Below the pieces are notes generated by a model that was not told where the DNA came from, made no database searches, and saw only the letters and a program-made list of their open reading frames with translations. Both the position numbers and the translations under genes were made by a program. Source: Dehalococcoidales bacterium (GTDB taxonomy: Bacteria; Chloroflexota; Dehalococcoidia; Dehalococcoidales; CSSed11-197). Taken from it: DNA of 20,673 nucleotides. Location: positions 1 through 20,673 of the forward strand of contig JAQWDO010000007.1 in the NCBI GenBank assembly GCA_028705415.1. The letters are read 5' to 3'. This document shows positions 1 through 7,494 of the stretch, piece after piece; position 1 is the first letter of the stretch; each line of letters opens with the position of its first letter.

Positions 1-1
1 G

Positions 2-52
2 TACCCGGAGGAAAAAGTCAAAGAAGCACTTGATTCTCTGCCGAAAATATAA
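2..52 (+). CDS. C-terminal end of an unidentified protein (partial)
   Basis: The window opens inside a reading frame that ends with TAA at 50-52 and encodes YPEEKVKEALDSLPKI. The charged, helix-like composition looks like a genuine protein end, but 16 residues are too few to name a family. The gene would start upstream of the window. A long perfect hairpin begins 23 bases after the stop. Confidence 0.5.
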   Translation, partial: YPEEKVKEALDSLPKI

Positions 53-73
53 AACATGCAAGTCTTTCACTGT

Positions 74-117
74 CAATCTTGGAGGGGACTGCCTTCAGGC
101 AGTCCCCTCCAAGATTG
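74..117. repeat. 20-bp perfect inverted repeat (hairpin) with 4-base loop
   Basis: The left arm AATCTTGGAGGGGACTGCC (75-93) and the right arm 98-116 are exact reverse complements around the loop TTCA. The outer C74-G117 pair extends the stem to 20 bp. It sits between an upstream gene end and the DUF6629 gene, so it may end transcription or protect a 3' end. No T-run follows on either strand, so it is not a typical intrinsic terminator. I found no second copy in the window. Confidence 0.75.
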
Positions 118-194
118 GAAAGAAACGGTTATTTGTTGAGAGAAGGCAATCGCTTTGTGCTAGAATCAGAGGTAGATAAAGGCATTGCGTCAGG

Positions 195-214
195 TATAAT
201 TGTGTTCTGGAGGT
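195..214 (+). promoter_or_regulatory. possible -10 box and Shine-Dalgarno of the DUF6629 gene
   Basis: TATAAT at 195-200 matches the -10 consensus, and GGAGGT at 209-214 lies 4 bases before the ATG at 219. No convincing -35 box is visible 16-18 bases upstream, so the promoter half of the call is weak. The Shine-Dalgarno half is good and fixes the start. Confidence 0.35.
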
Positions 215-218
215 AATT

Positions 219-881
219 ATGTGTTTTTCAGCGCCGGCCAGTTTTGCAGGCAGCGCGATAATAGGAGGAATTGGTGCGGCTGCCCAGAAAAAAGTTGTCC
301 AGCCAAACCAGCGGCTCTTCGCTCTGATCCCGCTGTTATTTGCTGTTCAGCAATTGGCTGAAGGCATACTCTGGATAACGCTGGCATCCGGGGCATATCA
401 AACGCTGGAGAATATTGCTACCTATGTTTTTCTGGTGCCGGCGCTGGTGCTCTGGCCTTTTGTGGTGCCCCTTTCGGTATATTTGATGGAGGAAAGAGGA
501 ATAAGGAAAAGGATACTGGCTGTCCTGCTGGCAGCCGGTGGGGCAGTTTCCCTGTTCTATGTATACTGTCTTATTTTTTATGATGTAACGCCACAGATAC
601 ATGGCTTGCACATCCTTTATGCTGAAAATTTCCCCCGTTCGTGGATGAATATTTTCTACCCGTTCTATGTTATTGCCACTATTGCCCCTCTTTTCGTTTC
701 ATCTGTCAGACGCATGTGGGTATTCGGGTTTATGATTGCTGTTTCTTACCTGGTGGCTTCTATTTTCTTTTCGCAATACTTGATATCGGTCTGGTGCTTT
801 TTTGCAGCGATTATGAGTGGTGTTATCTACTGGGTTCTCGCTCTGGCAAACATCACTGAAAGAGAAAAAGTACTGGCATGA
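219..881 (+). CDS. DUF6629-type multi-pass membrane protein
   Basis: The 220-residue protein opens with MCFSAPASF. Near residues 30-50 it has the stretch IPLLFAVQQLAEGILWI, which I recognise from DUF6629 (family knowledge from memory). About six to seven hydrophobic segments fill the chain, with a short charged loop (MEERGIRKR) near residues 89-97, so it should be an integral inner-membrane protein. No catalytic motif is visible and the family has no established function that I know of. GGAGGT four bases before the ATG supports this start. The gene appears to be a single transcription unit: a hairpin lies upstream and about 160 bases separate it from the protease gene downstream. Confidence 0.75.
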   Translation: MCFSAPASFAGSAIIGGIGAAAQKKVVQPNQRLFALIPLLFAVQQLAEGILWITLASGAYQTLENIATYVFLVPALVLWPFVVPLSVYLMEERGIRKRILAVLLAAGGAVSLFYVYCLIFYDVTPQIHGLHILYAENFPRSWMNIFYPFYVIATIAPLFVSSVRRMWVFGFMIAVSYLVASIFFSQYLISVWCFFAAIMSGVIYWVLALANITEREKVLA

Positions 882-1043
882 ATCTACGGTACTTAACCGA
901 TTTAACATGTGTATAAACCTTGCACTAGCCCGATTAGCTGCATTATTTGTACGGCAGATAAGCTATTGTCATCCGCCAGTTTTGGTGCAATAATTGCTAT
1001 CGGGTATTTCAATGCACAGTAATTAGGTCGGGGGGTATCAATT

Positions 1044-3458
1044 ATGGCTGGTGGTTCCGGGAGACGCAGGGTTACTGGTAGCAGGAGGAGGCCAGCATCT
1101 TCTTCCGCCGAGCGTTCCCGTGCAAGCGCTCCGAGACGGTGGACAACCTCTACCGGTAGTGCGCCTGGCACAGGTTCGAGTTCAAGCGGCAGTTCATCTG
1201 GAGGGTTTAATATTTTAGCTGCCCTTCTGTCCTTGTTTGGTGCCGGGTCTGCCGGGGCTGGTGGTTGCCTCCCCCGCACGAAGGGGTGCGGGCTGATTGG
1301 TATAATCGGTTTGGTAATAATCGCCATTATTGTAGTGATAGCCCTCCAGCAATGTGGCGGCTGCGACCTGTTCACAAAAAATCCCACATCCAATCCGACT
1401 ACAACTTCTTCAGGCACTGTGACCTCGCCAACAGTAACAAATCCTACAACCACCTACACCCCGTCCGGGGAAACGCACCAGTGGCTGGTGATGCTATACC
1501 AGGGCGCAGATGATAATGTGCTGGAGAAGGATATTTATGTAGATCTCAATGAAGCTGAAATGGTTGGCTCTTCAGAAGATGTGATGATTGTTGCTCAAAT
1601 AGACCGTTACAACGGAGGCTATAGCGGTGATGGCAACTGGACAGAAACCAGGCGATACATCGTCCAGCGTGACCAGAACCTGGAAAAGCTGGCCTCACAG
1701 CAGGTGGGTGGTCTTGGCGAATTAAACATGGCATCCTCTCAAACCCTGGTTGATTTTGCCATGTGGGCGATTCAAACCTATCCAGCCGACAGATACGCTC
1801 TGATAATGAGCGACCATGGAATGGGCTGGCCGGGAGGCTGGACGGATGCTTCCTCCTCTGGAGGTGGTGATTCCAGCATTCCGATTGCATCTGCTATTGG
1901 CGAAATGATATACCTGCACCAGCTTGACGATGCACTGTCTTTGATCCGTACTCAAACCGGAATCGACAAGCTGGATATCGTTGGCCTGGATGCCTGTTTG
2001 ATGGCCCAGCTGGAAGTATTTACCGCGCTTGCCCCGCATGCCCATTACTGCGTAGCTTCCGAAGAAGTTGAACCGGCTTTGGGCTGGGCATATGCGGGTT
2101 TCCTGGGCGCGCTGTCCGAAAACCCTGCGATGGACGGAGCGGAACTCAGCCAAGCTATTGTTGAAAGCTATATCGATGATGACCGCTTCGTATCGAGCGC
2201 GTTTGAGAAATCCCGGCTGAGCCGTGATATTACCCTCACGGCAGTTGACCTTGGCCGCATAGGCCAGCTTAACTCCAGCTTGAACGGGCTTTTATTTGAG
2301 TTTCAGAACGCCTCTCAAAAAGAGATAGCCGCCGGGCGTACCTATGCCCGAAGTTACACCAGTGTATTCGGGTCTGCTGAACCTCCTTCATATATCGATC
2401 TGGCAAACTTCTTGCAGATAGTTAAACAAAACATCAACCAGGCTGAAGTGAATGAAGGAATAAACAGCGTGCTGTCTGCTATCAATCAGACAGTTGTAGC
2501 TGAAAAACATGGAGTACAGATGGAAGGCTCCAGCGGCATTTCTATTTACTTCCCCAATTCGTCCCTTTATAAAAGCCCTGTTTCCGGAGCCAAGTCATAT
2601 ACGGCAGTAGCCGAACGTTTTGCTGCCGAATCTTTGTGGGATGATTTTCTTTCTTTTCATTACACCGGAAGGAGTTTCGAACTGGGCGATGCCGGGGCAG
2701 TGGTACCTGACAGCGGTTCGGTGGCCTCGCCAGCCAGTGGTGTTTTTTCCATCAGTTCTCTGGTTTCAAGCGCCGATTCGGCCAGCTGGAGGCGGCCTGT
2801 TACACTAACTGCTGATATCAGCGGCCAGAATATAGGTTACATCTATTTGTTTGCGGGTTTTCTTGATGAACAGTCCAACTCACTTTTTATCGCTGACCGG
2901 GATTATATTGAAAGCCCGGACATTCGCCTTATTGACGGGGTTTATTATCCGGATTGGGGGGAGGGTGACTTTACTCTCGAGTTCGCCTGGGAGCCGATAG
3001 TATTTGCCATAAACGATGAAAACAATTCTGTTATAGCGCTGTTTAATCCGGAAAGTTACGGTCTGACCGCTGAAGAAGCGGTTTACTCGGTGGATGGGAT
3101 ATATCATTTTACCGGCGATAATACCGAATGCTATGCCAGGATGTATTTTTCTGCCGGAGAAATGCAGAAGGTGGTGGGTTTTACCGGCTCGGACGGCTCA
3201 GGAGCTCCGCGGGAGATAACTACTGAAAAAGGAGACAGTTTTACCGTCCTGGATAACTGGCTTGACCTTGATTCTTTTGGTAATGTAATCAACGCAGATA
3301 CTAAACGCGGGGGAACCCTCACTTTCACAAGCAGCGTGTTTACCTGGGAAGTCCTGGATGCTCCAGCCGGCTCATACAAAGTCGGGTTTGTGGTAGAGGA
3401 CCTGGATGGAAAACGCCGGGAAGCTTTACTACCGATAGAGGTGGTTGATGAAGGTTAA
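1044..3458 (+). CDS. clostripain-family (peptidase C11) membrane-anchored protease
   Basis: The 804-residue protein has four parts. Residues 1-60 are Ser/Gly/Arg-rich and basic. Residues 84-101 form one hydrophobic helix. Residues 111-145 are a Thr/Pro/Ser linker. From about 146 comes the peptidase. The C11 catalytic pair is visible: SDHGMGW with His258 and GLDACLM with Cys318, spaced as in the clostripain family. The region after about residue 530 is beta-rich, lacks recognisable motifs and could be a binding or processing domain. The basic N-terminus before one helix predicts the N-terminus in and the protease domain outside. Clostripain relatives cleave after Arg or Lys and often self-activate; substrates here are unknown. 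A G-rich Shine-Dalgarno at 1030-1035 precedes the ATG. The stop overlaps the start of a serpin gene, so the two are almost certainly co-translated. Confidence 0.88.
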   Translation: MAGGSGRRRVTGSRRRPASSSAERSRASAPRRWTTSTGSAPGTGSSSSGSSSGGFNILAALLSLFGAGSAGAGGCLPRTKGCGLIGIIGLVIIAIIVVIALQQCGGCDLFTKNPTSNPTTTSSGTVTSPTVTNPTTTYTPSGETHQWLVMLYQGADDNVLEKDIYVDLNEAEMVGSSEDVMIVAQIDRYNGGYSGDGNWTETRRYIVQRDQNLEKLASQQVGGLGELNMASSQTLVDFAMWAIQTYPADRYALIMSDHGMGWPGGWTDASSSGGGDSSIPIASAIGEMIYLHQLDDALSLIRTQTGIDKLDIVGLDACLMAQLEVFTALAPHAHYCVASEEVEPALGWAYAGFLGALSENPAMDGAELSQAIVESYIDDDRFVSSAFEKSRLSRDITLTAVDLGRIGQLNSSLNGLLFEFQNASQKEIAAGRTYARSYTSVFGSAEPPSYIDLANFLQIVKQNINQAEVNEGINSVLSAINQTVVAEKHGVQMEGSSGISIYFPNSSLYKSPVSGAKSYTAVAERFAAESLWDDFLSFHYTGRSFELGDAGAVVPDSGSVASPASGVFSISSLVSSADSASWRRPVTLTADISGQNIGYIYLFAGFLDEQSNSLFIADRDYIESPDIRLIDGVYYPDWGEGDFTLEFAWEPIVFAINDENNSVIALFNPESYGLTAEEAVYSVDGIYHFTGDNTECYARMYFSAGEMQKVVGFTGSDGSGAPREITTEKGDSFTVLDNWLDLDSFGNVINADTKRGGTLTFTSSVFTWEVLDAPAGSYKVGFVVEDLDGKRREALLPIEVVDEG

Positions 3459-4656
3459 AGTTCTTCGGTCTGAGCATAAAGAAGAATATCTGGATGCACC
3501 CGCAGCAGAAGAGGATGTATCATCGCTGGTTTCCGGTAACAATGCTTTTGCGCTGAACCTGTACCGTAAGGTTAGAAAGCAGGATGCTAATCTTATATTT
3601 TCTCCTTACAGCATATCCTTAGCACTGGCGATGACTTATGCCGGTGCCCGGGGAGAAACAGAAAATGAAATGTCTGCAGTAATGAATTTCAGTCTTGAAC
3701 AACCATTTCTGCACCCGGCATTTAAATCCCTCGACACCCGGATTAAAACAAATACCAGGGGCGAAAAATTTGGGGAAACAAATGGTTTCAGATTGAGAAT
3801 CGTTAACTCCATATGGGGGCAGAAGGGTTATGAGTTTCTCCCGGAATATCTAGAAACACTCGGGAAAAACTACGGATCCGGGCTGAATCTGCTCGACTTC
3901 AGGGGTAAAAGCGAAGAATCCCGCCGCGCTATCAACGACTGGGTATTGGAGCAGACTCAGGGAAAAATCGATGAACTGGTCGGCCGGGGGGCAATAGACG
4001 CATCAACCCGGCTGGTGCTTACCAATGCTATATACTTTAAAGGCAGATGGAAGTATCCATTTGAAGCTTTCAGGACCTCTGAAGGACTTTTCCGGTTGAG
4101 CAGCGGGGAAGAAATATTTGTGCCCATGATGAACCGGGTTATGCTTATTCCCTACGCCCAAATTGGCAACTGTCAGGCAGTTGAACTGCCTTACAAAACA
4201 GGAGATGCTTCAATGGTTATCCTCCTGCCTGGTTTTGGCGAATGTGACGATTTTGTTCACACGCTCGACAACGAAAAACTTCGCACCATTGTTGAGGCGT
4301 TGAAGTTGGCCGATGTGAACCTTACCATGCCCAGGTTTGAGTTTAAATACAACCTGGCATTGAAACAGGCTCTTGTTGAAATGGGCATGAAAAATGCTTT
4401 TACCAGTAATGCCGACTTCGCTGGAATAAGTCCTGAGGGAGATTTATGCTTGCAGGACGTCCTGCACAAGGCGTTTGTGGCAGTTGATGAAGAAGGAACC
4501 GAGGCGGCTGCAGCAACCGCAGCTATAGTGGGCATCAAGCTCTTTACCCCGCTGGCAGTCAGGTTGAAAATTGACCGGCCATTTGTTTTTCTGATACGCC
4601 ACCAGAGTACGGGAAGTATCCTGTTTATGGGGCAGGTGGGAAACCCATTAGCATGA
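3448..4656 (+). CDS. serpin (serine protease inhibitor family I4), likely inhibitory
   Basis: The 402-residue protein covers the whole serpin fold. It has NLIFSPYSISLALAMTYAGA near residue 50, LTNAIYFKGRWKYPF near 190-205, and the C-terminal RPFVFLIRHQSTGSILFMGQV. The reactive-centre hinge reads EEGTEAAAATAAIV (residues 348-361), matching the small-residue P15-P9 pattern of inhibitory serpins. Counting from Gly350 as P15 puts Lys364 at P1, so a trypsin-like or clostripain-like protease is the plausible target. No signal peptide is visible, so it is probably cytoplasmic. I prefer ATG 3448 over TTG 3445 because the upstream GAGGTG (3438-3443) is too close to the TTG. The start overlaps the end of the clostripain gene by 11 bases. 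Confidence 0.88.
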   Translation: MKVKVLRSEHKEEYLDAPAAEEDVSSLVSGNNAFALNLYRKVRKQDANLIFSPYSISLALAMTYAGARGETENEMSAVMNFSLEQPFLHPAFKSLDTRIKTNTRGEKFGETNGFRLRIVNSIWGQKGYEFLPEYLETLGKNYGSGLNLLDFRGKSEESRRAINDWVLEQTQGKIDELVGRGAIDASTRLVLTNAIYFKGRWKYPFEAFRTSEGLFRLSSGEEIFVPMMNRVMLIPYAQIGNCQAVELPYKTGDASMVILLPGFGECDDFVHTLDNEKLRTIVEALKLADVNLTMPRFEFKYNLALKQALVEMGMKNAFTSNADFAGISPEGDLCLQDVLHKAFVAVDEEGTEAAAATAAIVGIKLFTPLAVRLKIDRPFVFLIRHQSTGSILFMGQVGNPLA

Positions 4657-4727
4657 ACCCATGCAACCGTTAAAGAATTGTTTTAAGGCACTCTGATGAG
4701 CACTTTTGCCTGGCGGGTAAACTGATA

Positions 4728-5210
4728 TCAGAACAATGCTGCGACAAAAAAGCCTGCCATCACCAGAATAAGTACCAGTTTGAACAGGCTGCCGAAAACG
4801 CAGCCAACCATGGTTCCTATCCCCGAACCGAAGGACTGCTTTAAGTTCCCCCTGGATGCGATGATTTCTCCGATTATTGCGCCTGCCAGCGGGCCAAGAA
4901 TAATCCCCCAGAAACCCAGCGCTATAACACCTATAATAGAGCCGATCAAAGCCCCCAGCATTCCCAGTTTGCCAGCCTTGTACTTTTTGGCACCCAGCAT
5001 GGGTGCGATGAAATCAACCAGTATAGTGAACAGGGACAGAACCAGAAAAATTACAACAGCCAGGAATGATATCTTTTCGAAACCGGTTGCCAGCGCGTAG
5101 ATAAAAAGCCCCAGCCATGCCAGAGGTATTCCTGGCAGAACCGGCAGGATTACTCCCAAAGCTCCGGCTGCAAGCAGTATGAAGCACAGTGCAGCGGCAG
5201 CTATTTCCAT
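4728..5210 (-). CDS. DUF456 family membrane protein
   Basis: The 160-residue protein is Gly/Ala/Ile-rich, with long hydrophobic segments at about 5-45, 46-70, 80-115 and 130-158. The phrases GVILPVLPGIPLAWLG and GPLAGAIIGEIIASR are what I expect of DUF456, a small bacterial integral membrane family of unknown function. A near-consensus promoter at 5253-5281 gives it its own transcript with a leader of roughly 35 bases. A weak AGGA lies about 15 bases before the ATG, so the ribosome site is poor. It is on the same strand as the kinase upstream but separated by about 135 bases. Confidence 0.8.
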   Translation of the reverse strand: MEIAAAALCFILLAAGALGVILPVLPGIPLAWLGLFIYALATGFEKISFLAVVIFLVLSLFTILVDFIAPMLGAKKYKAGKLGMLGALIGSIIGVIALGFWGIILGPLAGAIIGEIIASRGNLKQSFGSGIGTMVGCVFGSLFKLVLILVMAGFFVAALF

Positions 5211-5252
5211 TATGGCGAATGTTGTTTCCTGGGGTTAAAACGCATGTGTTTA

Positions 5253-5281
5253 ATAATAACAGGATATGTTTAGTTTGTCAT
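5253..5281 (-). promoter_or_regulatory. sigma70-type promoter of the DUF456 gene
   Basis: On the minus strand ATGACA (5281-5276) and TATTAT (5258-5253) are separated by exactly 17 bases. Each box matches five of six consensus positions. The expected start point near 5246 lies about 36 bases before the ATG at 5210. Confidence 0.6.
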
Positions 5282-5346
5282 TGCGTTTTTTTGGTGGACC
5301 GTACTGTCTTAAACAGGCCGGTGCTGAAACGTTACAGGGGGGTTGG

Positions 5347-7134
5347 TTAAACCGGTGCGTCTACCGGTAACACTATAGTAAAACAGGAACCGGTCCCAAA
5401 TTCACTTTCTACTTTTATTTCCCCGTTATGTATCGCTACAATTGAATGCGATAGGGATAATCCGAGTCCGGTTCCCTCGCCCGGTTCCTTGGTAGTAAAG
5501 AATGGGTTGAAAATACTGTTTATGGTATCGGGTGAAATACCGGGGCCATTATCTCTGAAAGAGATATTTACCTGTCCTTTATCAAAAAAAGTCGAAATGA
5601 TAAGTCTTCTGTTTCTCCCCGTGTTTTGTAATGCGTGTTCTGCATTTATTATAAGATTCAGAAATACCTGCTGCATCTGTGCCGGGTCGACACAAACCCA
5701 GGGTATTTCATGATTGTAATCTCTGACAATCTCTATCTGGGAACTTTTTAACAGGAACTCTCTAATCTCCAGGGTGGCTTCCAGTATTGTATGTATATCC
5801 AGCCGGTTTTTGCATGGTTTATTCTGGCGGGCAAAGGTCAGCATTCGCTTGACGATTTCTTTAACCCGGTTGGATTCTTCGTAGATGTATTTTGAATAAA
5901 GACGGGCTTCTTCCGAAAGGTTCTCTTTCAGCAACAGGTCTGAGAAGCCGATAATACTGGTAAGCGGGTTGTTGACTTCATGTGCAATTCCGGCCGCCAT
6001 TTCACCAAGTGTGACCAGCCTTCCAGATATCTCAAGCTGGTCTCTGAGTTCATTCCTTTTTTCTTCCAGGAGTGCTTTTTCGGTAACGTCCATGAAGGTT
6101 ATGATTTTTACTGTATGGTGCTTATCTAATCTGGTGATATTAATGCCTGCTTCCAGATGACGCCCCGTATCAGTAACAAGATACGGGCGGTTTGCATCAG
6201 GAGAGGTTGTGTTAATGACGTCAATCCATGGGTTTGATATGGCAACTTCCGTAATGGCGCGTCCTATAAGCCGGCTGCTTTCGGTTTTTTAAAGCGCAGC
6301 AGCCTCCTGATTGACATCTATAATCGTATCCTGGTTGTCCAGGATCATGACTCCATCCCTAATGCTTTCAAAAACCAGGCTTCTCTGTATTGGTACAAGT
6401 TCGAGTAATCTGCCTCTGGTGATGGCCAGAAGGAATAATGCAACCGACACAGGGATGACAATCCGCCCCAGGTCATAGCCGGGCAAAGGGTTAAGCGGAG
6501 AGGAGTAAACCAGTACGGCTATCCAGGGAAGGAGCGCCCCGGCAATGACCATCATCAGCCTGCCTCTAAATATTCTGTGGGAAGTTACTGAAAAGCCTAT
6601 CAGGAGGGCGCTTGAGATAAAAATACACAAGCCAGAGTAACCGATTACCCCGATCCAGTACCAGAAACCGTGGCCATATATTATAAGATTGCTGCCTGTG
6701 GGGCCAGGGATGAATGATGACCACACAAGGCCGTGGTACTGATTGGAAAAAGCCAATAATATCGTTGCTACAGGAATTAAAAACAACAATATGGTGGCTG
6801 TTGGTTTTAAATATCTTTTAAGACCCGCGTGATAGATGGAGAATAAAAACAGCAAAACAGGAAGTGGCTGACCGACAAGATACTCCAGCTTGGAGAAGAT
6901 AATTTTTGTTTCCAGGGCAGTTGCCGAAGACTCAAATATACCGAAGAATGACCACAATCCGGCTGATATTATCATAAGGAGAAGGAGGGAACTACCATTT
7001 ACCGAGCGTCTGGTCCAGGCAGCGAGCCCTATCAGCACACACGCTGCAAATGAAATAAAATAACCAAGCGAATAAGCGGTGAATATAAAAGCTGGTTGCG
7101 AAGGCGGAAAAGCCTCTGCCGGGAAATGTAACAT
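5347..7134 (-). pseudogene. orphan sensor histidine kinase interrupted by an in-frame TAA
   Basis: One continuous frame of 595 codons is broken only at codon 282 (TAA, 6291-6289). Residues 1-220 hold about seven membrane helices resembling the 7TM histidine-kinase sensor. A PAS domain starts near 255 (DGVMILDNQDTIIDVNQ), contains the stop, and continues with ESSRLIGRAITEV up to about 348. The HisKA box follows (AAGIAHEVNNP, phospho-acceptor His385). Then come the ATPase N box (NLIINAEHAL), G1 (DNGPGIS), F (FNPFFTTK) and G2 (GTGLGLSLS). Everything after the stop is intact, so the break is recent or a sequence error. The first usable start after the stop is ATG 6093, which has no Shine-Dalgarno, so a separate soluble kinase seems unlikely. 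No response regulator is adjacent. CAA to TAA is the simplest origin. Confidence 0.82.
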
Positions 7135-7142
7135 AATCGGTA

Positions 7143-7171
7143 ATACTATCTATTTAATCGTAAAAAATCAA
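7143..7171 (-). promoter_or_regulatory. promoter of the histidine kinase gene (predicted leaderless)
   Basis: On the minus strand TTGATT (7171-7166) and TAGTAT (7148-7143) are 17 bases apart. The expected start point near 7136 is only about two bases before the ATG at 7134. This fits the lack of any Shine-Dalgarno there. Confidence 0.5.
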
Positions 7172-7185
7172 GCACAAGTAATAAT

Positions 7186-7206
7186 ACCCAGGGATAGCCC
7201 CGGGGT
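7186..7206 (-). terminator. weak GC-rich hairpin between the small TGA-containing gene and the kinase
   Basis: On the minus strand ACCCCGGGG (7206-7198) can pair with CCCTGGGT (7193-7186) through seven pairs and one mismatch, with a loop of about five bases. TATTATTACTT follows. It could end transcription of the small gene, but the downstream T-tract is broken. Confidence 0.3.
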
Positions 7207-7251
7207 AAAAAACAGCACATTCTCAAACAGGTCTCTTCTAAACCGCAGAAG

Positions 7252-7422
7252 TTACGTGCGGTTCAGAAGCAGGGCTGCAATTACCACTCCCAGTATGCCG
7301 CCAGCTATAGCCCCCAACCAGGGGCTTGAGGTTACGCCTCAGGCAGAGCCGGAACATTTACCGATATAGCCGATAATTGCGCCTATCGCCGCACCTGAAA
7401 TTAATCCTATAAGATAGTACAT
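7252..7422 (-). CDS. small membrane protein with in-frame TGA: candidate selenoprotein (DUF6132-like)
   Basis: The 56-codon frame starts at ATG 7422 and ends at TAA 7254-7252. It has one internal TGA at codon 28 (7341-7339). Before the TGA is a membrane helix (YLIGLISGAAIGAIIGYIGK) and then CSGSA. After it comes GVTSSPW, a second helix (AIAGGILGVVIAALLL) and NRT. From memory, DUF6132-type proteins share this two-helix plan with a motif like GC-x-SGTCP-x-TSSP between the helices. The TGA falls exactly on the second Cys of C-x4-C. The gene has its own near-consensus promoter, AGAGGA five bases before the ATG, and a SECIS-like hairpin after the TGA. Sec insertion is therefore plausible (inferred). 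The alternative is a Cys codon mutated to a stop. Without readthrough only 27 residues would be made. Its role is unknown; a redox-active Cys/Sec pair beside the membrane would be the inferred chemistry. Confidence 0.55.
7309..7341 (-). promoter_or_regulatory. candidate bacterial SECIS element after the in-frame TGA
   Basis: Reading the minus strand, AGCCCC (7326-7321) pairs perfectly with GGGGCT (7314-7309) around the loop TGGTTG (7320-7315). A U-G closing pair would leave the tetraloop GGUU. The loop begins 18 bases after the TGA and has G among its first positions. Both agree with published consensus features of bacterial SECIS elements, and the E. coli fdhF loop also contains GGU. A smaller hairpin, TGAGG/CCTCA (7341-7337 with 7331-7327), includes the TGA itself. 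No bulged U is obvious in the stem. Confidence 0.45.
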
Positions 7423-7451
7423 CCATTTCCTCTGAATAGTCGTATATGAAT

Positions 7452-7480
7452 ATTATAGCATCGCAGTAAAAAACTGCCAA
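7452..7480 (-). promoter_or_regulatory. near-consensus extended -10 promoter of the TGA-containing gene
   Basis: On the minus strand TTGGCA (7480-7475) is followed by exactly 17 bases and then TATAAT (7457-7452), preceded by TGC, which makes an extended -10. This is the best promoter in the window. The expected start near 7445 gives a leader of about 23 bases that includes AGAGGA (7433-7428). Its -35 box lies inside the terminator stem of the methyltransferase gene. Confidence 0.7.
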
Positions 7481-7489
7481 ACCAGGCAG
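7468..7489 (-). terminator. intrinsic terminator of the methyltransferase gene
   Basis: On the minus strand CTGCC (7489-7485), loop TGGTTT, and GGCAG (7478-7474) are followed by six T (7473-7468). It lies just after the methyltransferase stop at 7495. The stem is short at 5 bp but the T-run is clean. Confidence 0.6.
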
Positions 7490-7494
7490 AAAGG

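Noticed and set aside
902..1453. Minus-strand frame of 183 residues rich in Pro and Val
   Set aside because: It is the antisense shadow of the Ser/Gly/Arg-rich N-terminus of the clostripain gene; no promoter or Shine-Dalgarno.
6285..6300. Programmed frameshift at the A-run by the kinase stop (CTTTAAAAAACC)
   Set aside because: The kinase continues in the same frame after the stop, so a shift would not restore the product; only stop readthrough or a base change would.
7079..7369. Plus-strand open frame across the small-gene region
   Set aside because: It has no ribosome site or recognisable protein and runs antisense to both the kinase N-terminus and the TGA-containing gene, whose minus-strand translation matches a known family plan.
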